From contig JASHQO010000510.1 in NCBI GenBank assembly GCA_030039105.1, positions 1 through 5,671 on the forward strand: a stretch of 5,671 nt of DNA. The letters run 5' to 3'. The stretch comes from Xanthobacteraceae bacterium. GTDB lineage: Bacteria > Pseudomonadota > Alphaproteobacteria > Rhizobiales > Xanthobacteraceae. Shown here one piece after another: positions 1-5,361 of the stretch. A model generated the notes under the pieces. That model worked only from the letters and a program-made list of their open reading frames with translations, made no database searches and was not told the origin of the DNA. How positions within the stretch are numbered: position 1 is the first letter of the stretch; the number at the start of each line of letters is the position of its first letter. A program made the position numbers and the translations under genes.

Positions 1-354
1 AAAAACGCCAACGCCACGTCGCTGCCGGATGACGGCCGCTTCGATCTCGATCTCGCCGACGTTGCCGAAGTGTGGCGCCGCGGCAGCGTTATAAGCTCCT
101 GGCTGCTCGATCTCACCGCCAGCGCGCTCGCCGCCGACGCCAAGCTCGACGGCTTCGAAGGCGTGGTCGAGGATTCCGGCGAGGGCCGCTGGACCGTCAT
201 GGCGGCGATCGCGGAGGCGGTGCCGGCCGACGTGCTGTCGGCGGCGCTCTACACCCGCTTCCGCTCGCGGCAGAGCCACACTTTCGCGGAAAAAATCCTC
301 TCCGCCATGCGCAAGGGCTTTGGCGATCACGTCGAGCCGAAAGCCGGGCAATGA
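1..354 (+). CDS. gnd: 6-phosphogluconate dehydrogenase (decarboxylating), C-terminal part
   Basis: This is the last 117 codons of a gene that begins before the window. The product oxidatively decarboxylates 6-phosphogluconate to ribulose-5-phosphate and CO2 in the cytoplasmic pentose phosphate pathway. The visible part is the all-helical C-terminal dimerisation and substrate domain. It shows the family signature ADVAEVWRRGSVISSWLLDL near the start, then DSGEGRWT, then ALYTRFRSR, and ends in the usual LSAMRKGFGDH. The early stop after that motif fits the shorter bacterial type (about 300-340 residues) rather than the E. coli type of about 470. That short type is often NAD-preferring, but the cofactor domain lies outside the window, so cofactor use cannot be judged. 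Its TGA (352-354) overlaps an ATG at 351-353, the first of a chain of starts leading into zwf. Identity is confident; only the N-terminal part is unseen. Confidence 0.93.
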   Translation, partial: KNANATSLPDDGRFDLDLADVAEVWRRGSVISSWLLDLTASALAADAKLDGFEGVVEDSGEGRWTVMAAIAEAVPADVLSAALYTRFRSRQSHTFAEKILSAMRKGFGDHVEPKAGQ

Positions 355-391
355 TGACCGCCAAATGATGATCGCCAAATGATGATCGCAA
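351..391 (+). repeat. 14-bp tandem repeat carrying the zwf start codon (about 2.9 copies)
   Basis: Three adjacent copies are seen: 351-364 (ATGATGACCGCCAA), 365-378 (ATGATGATCGCCAA) and 379-391 (ATGATGATCGCAA, one C shorter). Because 14 is not a multiple of three, each copy starts in a different frame. Copies 1 and 2 each encode a five-codon minigene (MMTAK, stop 366-368; MMIAK, stop 380-382). Each minigene stop overlaps the ATG of the next copy as ATGA. The third copy opens zwf. The gnd stop (352-354) also overlaps the ATG of copy 1. No clear Shine-Dalgarno sequence is visible upstream of any copy. Seen directly: the repeat and the overlaps. Inferred: translational coupling by reinitiation. 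Confidence 0.9.
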
Positions 392-1890
392 AGACGGCGC
401 GGCCGGCCGATCCGTGCAGCCTGGTGATTTTCGGCGCGTCGGGCGACCTGACGCACCGGCTGCTGGTGCCGGCGCTTTATAATCTCGGTGTCGCCGGATT
501 GCTGCCCGACGCTTTTGCTCTCGTCGGCGTCGCCCGCAGCGAGTCGTCGAGCGAGCGGTTCCGCGAGGATTTGGCCAAAAGCCTGCCGAAATTCGCCACC
601 CGCAAGATCGACAATGCGGTGGTCGAAAAACTCCTCGCTTGCGTCGCCTACGTGCAAGGCGGTCCCGACGACCCGCAAACTTACGACAAGATCGCGCAGG
701 AGCTGGCGCGCATCGAACGCGAGCGCAAGACCGGCGGCAACCGCCTGTTCTATCTGGCGACGCCGCCCGCCGGCTTCGTGCCGATCGGCTGCCATCTCGG
801 CGAGTCCGGGCTCGCCCGCGAGGCCGACGGCGCCTGGCGGCGCATCATCATCGAAAAGCCGTTCGGCACCGATCTCGCCTCGGCGCGCGCGCTCAATCGC
901 AAGCTCCTCGGCATCCTCAAGGAGGATCAGATCTTCCGCATCGACCATTATCTCGGCAAGGAGACGGTGCAGAACATTCTGGTGCTGCGCTTCGCCAACG
1001 GCCTGTTCGAGCCGATCTGGAATCGCAACCATATCGACCACGTGCAGATCACGGTCGCCGAGGCGCTCACCGTCGGCCGTCGCGGCAGCTATTACGACGC
1101 AACCGGCGCGCTGCGCGACATGGTGCCGAACCATCTGTTCCAGCTATTGTCGCTGGTCGCCATGGAGCCGCCGTCGCGCTTTGCCGCCGACGCGGTGCGC
1201 GCCGCGAAGGCCGAGCTGCTCGACGCGGTGCAGCTCGAGACCCGCGACGAGGCGTTGCGCAATGCGGTGCGCGCCCAGTACGTCGAGGGCGCCATCGACA
1301 ATCGCGCCGTCGAGGCCTATCGCGCCACCAGGGACGTCGCGCCCGACAGCACCACCGAGACCTACGTGGCGCTCAAGCTGATGATCGACAATTGGCGCTG
1401 GGCCGGCGTGCCGTTCTATCTGCGCACCGGCAAGGCGCTGCGCACCAAGCTCACCGAGGTGGCGATCAAGTTCAAGCAGGCGCCGGTCGCCATGTTTCGC
1501 GACACGCCGATCGAGAACCTGACGCAGAATTTCCTGGTGCTCGGCATTCAGCCCAACGAATGCATCGGGCTCGAATTCAGCGCCAAGGTGCCGGGGCCGA
1601 CCATCTCCATCGGCGGCGTCGGCATGACCTTCAAGTACGAGGATTATTTCGAGGCCGCGCCTTCGACCGGCTACGAGACGCTGATCTACGACTGCATGAT
1701 CGGCGACGCCATTCTCTATCCGCGTGCCGACGGCATCGAGGCCGGCTGGCACGTCGTGCAGCCGTTCATGGACGCCTGGCGCGACGCCGGCGGGCACGGG
1801 CTCGCGACCTATCGCGCCGGCAGCGACGGCCCGTCCCAGGCCGACCGGCTGCTGGCGCAGGACGGCCGGCGCTGGCGTGCCATCGCATGA
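379..1890 (+). CDS. zwf: Glucose-6-phosphate 1-dehydrogenase
   Basis: The enzyme oxidises glucose-6-phosphate to 6-phosphoglucono-1,5-lactone with NADP+ or NAD+. It is the entry step of the oxidative pentose phosphate and Entner-Doudoroff routes in the cytoplasm. The 503 residues match the usual 480-510. The N-terminal Rossmann domain has the dinucleotide motif GASGDLTHR around residues 19-27. The active-site signature RIDHYLGKE lies at 187-195 (His190 and Lys194 contact substrate). The second catalytic His is expected in MVPNHLFQ, at His252. The C-terminal GSDGP and final Trp region are typical. The start at 379 is the last possible one in this frame before the conserved domain; the frame is closed upstream by the gnd stop. 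A repeated start region lies just ahead, and no Shine-Dalgarno sequence is evident, so translation probably depends on ribosomes leaving gnd. The stop TGA overlaps an ATG at 1887 and the pgl ribosome-binding site. Confidence 0.97.
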   Translation: MMIAKTARPADPCSLVIFGASGDLTHRLLVPALYNLGVAGLLPDAFALVGVARSESSSERFREDLAKSLPKFATRKIDNAVVEKLLACVAYVQGGPDDPQTYDKIAQELARIERERKTGGNRLFYLATPPAGFVPIGCHLGESGLAREADGAWRRIIIEKPFGTDLASARALNRKLLGILKEDQIFRIDHYLGKETVQNILVLRFANGLFEPIWNRNHIDHVQITVAEALTVGRRGSYYDATGALRDMVPNHLFQLLSLVAMEPPSRFAADAVRAAKAELLDAVQLETRDEALRNAVRAQYVEGAIDNRAVEAYRATRDVAPDSTTETYVALKLMIDNWRWAGVPFYLRTGKALRTKLTEVAIKFKQAPVAMFRDTPIENLTQNFLVLGIQPNECIGLEFSAKVPGPTISIGGVGMTFKYEDYFEAAPSTGYETLIYDCMIGDAILYPRADGIEAGWHVVQPFMDAWRDAGGHGLATYRAGSDGPSQADRLLAQDGRRWRAIA

Positions 1891-1893
1891 GGA
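1889..1893 (+). promoter_or_regulatory. pgl ribosome-binding site overlapping the zwf stop
   Basis: GAGGA begins inside the zwf TGA and lies 8 nt before the ATG at 1902. This favours 1902 over the ATG at 1887, which overlaps the zwf stop but has no purine-rich sequence in front of it. Confidence 0.7.
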
Positions 1894-1901
1894 TTGCGCA
1901 A

Positions 1902-2633
1902 ATGGATTCCAGGCAGATCATCGTCGTCGAACATCCCGCCGCCATGGCCGCGGCGGCGGCGCAGCGGCTCGTCGACCGCATCGCCCATGACAGCCGCTGC
2001 GCGGTCTGTCTCACCGGCGGTTCGAGCCCCGAGGGGCTTTATCGGCTGCTCGCCGATGAGCCTTGGCGCGGCCGGGTGCCATGGGATCGCGTGCATTGGT
2101 TCATGGGCGACGACCGCTTCGTGCCGCTCACCGACCCGCGCAGCAACATGGGTATCGCGCAGCGGCTGTTTCTCGATCGCAGTCCGGCGCCGCGCGGCAA
2201 CGTCCATCCGATTCCGACCGATACCAATTATCCCGAAGGCGCCGCCAATCTTTATGCCGACGAGCTGCAGGGCTTTTATGGCGCCGAAAAGCTCGACCCG
2301 GCGCGGCCGTTGTTCGACCTGGTGCTGATGGGGCTCGGCCCCGACGGCCACGTCGCGTCGATCTATCCGGGATCGCGCGCGCTCGACGAGAAGCAGCGTT
2401 GGGTGCTCGGCGTCGCCAAGGCCGGCTGGGAGCCGTTCGTGCCGCGCGTCACGTTGACGTTTCCGACGCTTGCCTCGACCCGCGAAATGCTGTTCCTGGT
2501 CGACGGCGCCGGCAAGCGCGACATCCTGCGCCGCGTATTCGCCGGCGGCGACCTGCCGGGCAGCCGCGTCTACTCCGACGGCGCTCTGGTCTGGATGCTC
2601 GACCGCGCCGCGGCGCCGGAGGGCGTGTCGTGA
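1902..2633 (+). CDS. pgl: 6-phosphogluconolactonase
   Basis: This hydrolase opens the lactone made by Zwf to 6-phosphogluconate. It belongs to the DevB/SOL family of the NagB-like fold, not the seven-bladed YbhE type. From the 1902 start it has 243 residues, close to the usual 230-250. Motifs in order are LTGGSSPEGLY (37-47, phosphate binding), WFMGDDRFVP (66-75, the family's W-x-x-GDERxVP with Asp for Glu), SNMG (81-84) and GLGPDGHVASIYPG (144-157, with His150 the likely catalytic residue). A start at 1887 would add five residues (MRIAQ) and overlap the zwf stop as ATGA. I prefer 1902 because of GAGGA 8 nt upstream. The stop overlaps the GTG start of the gluconokinase gene, so the three genes are very probably cotranscribed and coupled. 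Confidence 0.95.
   Translation: MDSRQIIVVEHPAAMAAAAAQRLVDRIAHDSRCAVCLTGGSSPEGLYRLLADEPWRGRVPWDRVHWFMGDDRFVPLTDPRSNMGIAQRLFLDRSPAPRGNVHPIPTDTNYPEGAANLYADELQGFYGAEKLDPARPLFDLVLMGLGPDGHVASIYPGSRALDEKQRWVLGVAKAGWEPFVPRVTLTFPTLASTREMLFLVDGAGKRDILRRVFAGGDLPGSRVYSDGALVWMLDRAAAPEGVS
2618..2623 (+). promoter_or_regulatory. gntK ribosome-binding site inside the end of pgl
   Basis: GGAGGG lies 6 nt before the GTG at 2630 and within the pgl coding sequence. It decides the gntK start: GTG at 2630, overlapping the pgl TGA as GTGA (2630-2633), rather than the in-frame ATG further down at 2675. Confidence 0.75.
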
Positions 2634-3175
2634 GGGACGATGTTGCGCCAAGAGGTCCCGCCGTCGTCGTGGTGATGGGCGTGTCCGGCTGCGGCAAGAG
2701 CACGATCGCCTCGATGCTGGCCTCTCGCCTGCGCTGGATCTACGAGGACGGCGACTGGTTTCATCCGCAGTCGAACGTCGAGAAGATGCACCACGGCGAG
2801 CCGCTGACCGACGCGGACCGCGGGCCTTGGCTCAACGGCATCGCCGCCTGGATCGACGCCACCCGCGAGGCCGGCAATCACGGCACCGTCGCCTGCTCGG
2901 CGCTCAAGCGCGCCTATCGCGACATCCTGATCGGCACTCGCCGCGACGTGCGCCTCGTCTTCCTCAAGGGCGGCCGCGAATTGATCGCGCGGCGCGTCGC
3001 CGCCCGCGACAATCATTTCATGCCGCCGTCGTTGCTCGACAGCCAGTTCGCCGCGCTTGAGGAGCCGACGCCGGACGAGCGGGCGATCACGGTCTCGATC
3101 GAGCCGCATCCGCGCGAGATCGTCGACATCATCGTCGCCAAGCTCGGCATTGCCGAGCCCGCCACGCCGCGATAA
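2630..3175 (+). CDS. gntK: Gluconokinase, GntK type (P-loop kinase)
   Basis: The enzyme phosphorylates D-gluconate with ATP to 6-phosphogluconate, the product of Pgl and substrate of Gnd, so it lets gluconate enter the same pathway. The product has 181 residues, near the usual 165-185 for the small GntK/IdnK family. The Walker A motif GVSGCGKST is at about 17-25. It is followed by YEDGDWFHP (38-46, substrate-binding region), NVEKMHHGEPLTDADRGPWL, CSALKRAYRD, and RDNHFMPPSLLDSQFAALEEP near the C-terminal third, all in family order. The GTG start at 2630 is supported by GGAGGG at 6 nt spacing and by the 4-nt overlap with pgl. It is the last gene of the tight cluster; 53 bp then separate it from the next gene. 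No gluconate transporter or regulator is seen in the window. Confidence 0.94.
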   Translation: MRDDVAPRGPAVVVVMGVSGCGKSTIASMLASRLRWIYEDGDWFHPQSNVEKMHHGEPLTDADRGPWLNGIAAWIDATREAGNHGTVACSALKRAYRDILIGTRRDVRLVFLKGGRELIARRVAARDNHFMPPSLLDSQFAALEEPTPDERAITVSIEPHPREIVDIIVAKLGIAEPATPR

Positions 3176-3214
3176 GAACTCCGCCCAAGAACCGCCGCCG
3201 GCGTCATAAGCGGC

Positions 3215-3224
3215 AGGGGAGGAG
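3215..3224 (+). promoter_or_regulatory. Strong ribosome-binding site for the BKACE gene
   Basis: AGGGGAGGAG ends 4 nt before the ATG at 3229; the core GGAGG (3218-3222) is 6 nt away. It is the strongest Shine-Dalgarno match on the plus strand, in contrast to the weak signals at zwf and at the following dehydrogenase gene. No convincing promoter or terminator is visible in 3176-3228. Confidence 0.75.
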
Positions 3225-3228
3225 CGCC

Positions 3229-4155
3229 ATGGCGAAAATCATCATCAGTTGCGCGATCACCGGCTCGATCCACACGCCGACCATGTCGGACGCGCTGCCG
3301 ATCACGCCCGACCAGATCGCCACCCAGGCCATCGACGCCGCCAAGGCCGGCGCCGCGATCCTCCATCTGCATGCCCGCGACCCCAAGGACGGCCGGCCGT
3401 CGTCGGAAGCCTCCGTCTTCATGCAGTTCCTGCCGCGCATCAAGCAGGCCACCGACGCGGTGGTGAACATCACCACCGGCGGCGCCGTCACCATGACGGT
3501 CGATCAGCGCATCTCGGCGGCCAATACGCTGTCGCCGGAAATGTGCTCGATGAACATGGGCTCGATGAACTTCGCGCTCTATCCGATGGCGCGGCGCTAC
3601 AAGACCTGGAAATACGACTGGGAGGAGAGCTATCTGCTCAACTCCGACGCCTATATCTTCCCCAACACGTTCCGCGACATCGAGAAGGTCTACAAGACGC
3701 TCGGCGAAGGCCACGGCGTGAAGTTCGAGCACGAATGCTACGATACCGGGCACCTCTACAATCTCGCCCACCTGATCGACCGCGGCCTGTTCAAGCCGCC
3801 GGTGTTCCTGCAGCTCATCTTCGGCATTCTCGGCGGCATCGGCGCCGATCTCGATAATCTGTTTTTCATGAAGCGCACCGCCGACCGGCTGTTCGGCAAG
3901 GACTATCTGTGGTCGGTGCTGGCCGGCGGCCGCCATCAGATGAATTTCTGCACCGCGGCCGCGATGATCGGCGGCAACGTGCGCGTCGGCCTCGAGGACT
4001 CGCTCTATATCGGCCCGGGCAAGCTCGCCTCCAGCAATGCCGAGCAGGTGGCAAAGATCCGCCGCATCGTCGAGGACCTCGGCCACCAGATCGCGACGCC
4101 CACCGAGGCGCGGGCGATGCTCGGGCTGAAGGGCGGCGACCGCGTCAAGTTCTAA
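3229..4155 (+). CDS. Beta-keto acid cleavage enzyme (BKACE, DUF849 family)
   Basis: Family knowledge: BKACE proteins, such as 3-keto-5-aminohexanoate cleavage enzyme, are zinc-dependent TIM-barrel enzymes. They react a beta-keto acid with acetyl-CoA to give acetoacetate and a new acyl-CoA. The 308 residues are of typical length. Visible signatures are the N-terminal strand with CAITGSIHTPTMS (8-20), HLHARDPKDGRPS (46-58), NITTGG (80-85), SMNMGSMNF (107-115) and NVRVGLEDSLYI (250-261). The expected metal ligands are His46, His48 and Glu256; Arg252 and Asp257 are also conserved. The start has a strong ribosome-binding site. A short-chain dehydrogenase follows after 27 bp and may make the 3-keto substrate from a 3-hydroxy acid. 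Substrate specificity varies widely across the family and cannot be read from the sequence. The aromatic stretch at 118-135 (YPMARRYKTWKYDWEESY) may line the substrate side, but that is speculation. Confidence 0.92.
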   Translation: MAKIIISCAITGSIHTPTMSDALPITPDQIATQAIDAAKAGAAILHLHARDPKDGRPSSEASVFMQFLPRIKQATDAVVNITTGGAVTMTVDQRISAANTLSPEMCSMNMGSMNFALYPMARRYKTWKYDWEESYLLNSDAYIFPNTFRDIEKVYKTLGEGHGVKFEHECYDTGHLYNLAHLIDRGLFKPPVFLQLIFGILGGIGADLDNLFFMKRTADRLFGKDYLWSVLAGGRHQMNFCTAAAMIGGNVRVGLEDSLYIGPGKLASSNAEQVAKIRRIVEDLGHQIATPTEARAMLGLKGGDRVKF

Positions 4156-4182
4156 AGTGTTTCCCGGGCGCAGGCCTAGACC

Positions 4183-4935
4183 ATGAACACCATCGACCTG
4201 AAAGGCCGCACGGCCATCGTCACCGGCGGCGCCCGCGGCATCGGCTTCGCCGCCGCGCAGAAGATGCTGGCGTCCGGCGCCGCGGTGGCGTTGTGGGACA
4301 TCGACGCCGCGGCGCTGGCCAAGGCGGCTGCGGCTCTGGCCAAGCTCGGCCGCGTGCACACCGCGATCGTCGAGTTGACCGACGCGGCCGACGTCGGCAA
4401 GGCGGTGGCGTCGCACCTGCGCGACGTCGGCAAGATCGACATCCTGGTCAACAATGCCGGCATCACCGGCGGCAACGCGCCGCTGTGGGAGCTGAAACCC
4501 GAAGTGTGGCGGCGCGTCATCGAGGTCAACCTGGTCGCGCCGTACCTGGTCTGCCACGCCGTCGTGCCGCACATGATCAAGGCCAAGTACGGCCGCATCG
4601 TCAACGTCGCCTCGATCGCCGGCAAGGAAGGCAACCCGAACGCCTCGCACTATTCGGCGTCGAAGGCCGGCCTGATCGGCCTGACCAAGTCGCTCGCCAA
4701 GGAGCTGGCGACCAACGGCATCCTGGTGAACGCCATCACGCCGGCCGCGGCCAAGACCGAAATGTTCTCGCAGATGACCAAGCAGCATATCGACTACATG
4801 CTGTCGAAGATTCCGATGAACCGCTTCGTCCTGGTCGAGGAGCTGGCGGCGATGATTGCGTGGCTGTCGTCGGAGGACTGCTCGTTCTCGACCGGCGCGG
4901 TGTTCGATATTTCGGGCGGGCGGGCGACGTATTGA
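4183..4935 (+). CDS. Short-chain dehydrogenase/reductase (classical SDR, NAD-type)
   Basis: This 250-residue protein is a classical Rossmann-fold SDR. The dinucleotide motif TGGARGIG is at 14-21. Asp39 at the end of the second strand (ALWDID) suggests NAD(H) rather than NADP(H). NNAG is at 90-93. The catalytic tetrad is Asn116, Ser144, Tyr157 and Lys161 (YSASK). Its 3-oxoacyl-ACP reductase-like appearance is generic; I do not think it is the housekeeping FabG, because of its context and Asp39. The usual PG after strand six is replaced in ITPAAAKTEMFSQM, and the C-terminus is SGGRATY. It lies 27 bp after the BKACE gene with only a weak CAGG (4171-4174) as ribosome-binding site, so it is probably cotranscribed. 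A plausible role is oxidation of a 3-hydroxy acid to the 3-keto acid used by BKACE. Substrate and direction are not known. Confidence 0.93.
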   Translation: MNTIDLKGRTAIVTGGARGIGFAAAQKMLASGAAVALWDIDAAALAKAAAALAKLGRVHTAIVELTDAADVGKAVASHLRDVGKIDILVNNAGITGGNAPLWELKPEVWRRVIEVNLVAPYLVCHAVVPHMIKAKYGRIVNVASIAGKEGNPNASHYSASKAGLIGLTKSLAKELATNGILVNAITPAAAKTEMFSQMTKQHIDYMLSKIPMNRFVLVEELAAMIAWLSSEDCSFSTGAVFDISGGRATY

Positions 4936-4940
4936 GCGAC

Positions 4941-4954
4941 GTAGCCCGGATGAG
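4941..4954 (+). repeat. Truncated REP copy
   Basis: GTAGCCCGGATGAG repeats the first 14 nt of the full REP unit that starts at 4958. Including the two bases before it, the direct repeat is 16 nt with a 17-nt period (4939-4954 and 4956-4971). It lacks the second half of the hairpin, so it looks like a remnant of duplication or partial loss. It begins 5 nt after the dehydrogenase stop. Confidence 0.75.
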
Positions 4955-4957
4955 AAC

Positions 4958-5038
4958 GTAGCCCGGATGAGCGAAGCGATATCCGGGGTTCTGACTATCG
5001 AGCCCAACCCCGCATGCCGCTTCGCTCATGCGGGCTAC
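4958..5038. repeat. REP doublet (BIME-like), two inverted GTAG hairpin units
   Basis: Two 33-nt units face each other: 4958-4990 on the plus strand and 5038-5006 on the minus strand, 15 nt apart. Both start with GTAG, the hallmark tetranucleotide of REP elements moved by RAYT-type transposases. Each folds alone: CCCGGAT (4962-4968) pairs with ATCCGGG (4981-4987), and CCCGCATG (5009-5016) pairs with CATGCGGG (5027-5034). The units differ at only four positions. One of these (unit position 9) is paired with another (position 26), so G-C in one unit is C-G in the other. The doublet can also form one long stem from its 21-bp arms (one mismatch). It sits between the convergent dehydrogenase and tRNA genes and could serve as a transcription end or mRNA stabiliser. 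Confidence 0.88.
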
Positions 5039-5086
5039 TTGGTGCTCGCCGACGCGCAGCGGAACGATCTTGCTTTGAGTTAAGGC

Positions 5087-5161
5087 TGGTGGGCGGTACA
5101 AGGATCGAACTTGTGACCCCTTCCATGTCAAGGAAGTGCTCTACCGCTGAGCTAACCGCCC
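5087..5161 (-). tRNA. tRNA-Val (anticodon GAC)
   Basis: Read on the minus strand, all arms are present. The acceptor stem is GGGCGGT/ACCGCCC (7 perfect pairs). The D arm is GCTC/GAGC with loop AGCGGTA. The anticodon stem is CTTCC/GGAAG with loop TTGACAT, giving anticodon GAC at plus-strand positions 5127-5129. There is a 5-nt variable loop GGGTC, and the T stem is ACAAG/CTTGT with loop TTCGATC. The discriminator base is A, and CCA is encoded in the genome (5087-5089). The body is 72 nt, or 75 with CCA. It decodes GUC and GUU valine codons and has no intron or long variable arm. It is transcribed toward the REP doublet. Confidence 0.97.
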
Positions 5162-5162
5162 A

Positions 5163-5235
5163 CTTGGCAGCACGCATGTAGCGTCGCCGGCACCGTGGGG
5201 TCAAGTCCGCGGAGACATGCGTGGCAAGCGCCAAG
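5163..5235. repeat. Inverted repeat flanking the tRNA leader and promoter region
   Basis: CACGCATGT (5171-5179) and ACATGCGTG (5215-5223) are perfect 9-bp inverted copies. Outside them CTTGGC (5163-5168) matches GCCAAG (5230-5235) in inverted orientation, with unequal gaps between inner and outer blocks. GCCAAG is also part of a short palindrome at 5230-5242 (GCCAAGGCTTGGC). The repeat surrounds the possible tRNA promoter. Function unknown; it may be the edge of an old repeat element. Confidence 0.5.
5175..5204 (-). promoter_or_regulatory. Possible promoter of the tRNA-Val gene
   Basis: On the minus strand TTGACC (5199-5204) is followed, after 18 nt, by TACATG (5175-5180). The first matches the housekeeping -35 box well; the second matches TATAAT at only three positions. 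The mature tRNA begins 13 nt after the -10 box, which would leave a short 5' leader. Placement and spacing are plausible, but the weak -10 keeps confidence low. Confidence 0.42.
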
Positions 5236-5252
5236 GCTTGGCCGCGCCGACC

Positions 5253-5347
5253 ATTTCCGCTCATTCCCGCGCAAGCGGAAATCCAGAGCGGCCGTGACAG
5301 GATAACAGCATCGGTCCGCCTGCCGGGTCCCGCTTTCGCGGGCACGA
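5253..5347. repeat. Palindromic intergenic repeat of the TCATTCCCGCG type
   Basis: The left end holds a perfect 9-bp stem, ATTTCCGCT (5253-5261) with AGCGGAAAT (5274-5282) around a 12-nt loop. The right end holds CCCGC (5329-5333) with GCGGG (5338-5342) around TTTC. The ends are also related to each other: 5261-5278 and the complement of 5330-5347 match at 15 of 18 positions. The middle (5283-5328) is unpaired by eye. From memory, similar elements are dispersed between genes in Bradyrhizobium relatives. It lies just downstream of the minus-strand psiF-like gene and may end its transcript, but no T-run follows. Confidence 0.65.
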
Positions 5348-5361
5348 ACGGCTGGAGGCGC

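Noticed and set aside
639..2633. Very long open frame (664 codons) running through zwf into pgl
   Set aside because: Only the part from about 1887 is pgl. The upstream portion is the third-frame shadow of zwf, Arg- and Ala-rich, without domain motifs.
3176..3228. Terminator or promoter between gntK and the BKACE gene
   Set aside because: Only a weak 5-bp stem (GCCGC/GCGGC) with no T-run and no convincing promoter boxes. It cannot be decided whether the two clusters share a transcript.
3013..5007. Minus-strand 664-codon open frame across gntK, BKACE and SDR genes
   Set aside because: It is antisense to three well-supported genes and its composition (Arg, Asp, Gly, Val rich) is typical of GC-rich antisense frames. 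No motif was recognised.
5087..5161. tRNA gene as an integration site of a genomic island
   Set aside because: No integrase gene and no duplicated tRNA 3' end were found in the window; only small repeats flank it.
4995..5345. Minus-strand 116-codon frame over the tRNA and repeats
   Set aside because: It reads through tRNA-Val and both repeat elements. Translated repeats of this kind are common false gene calls.
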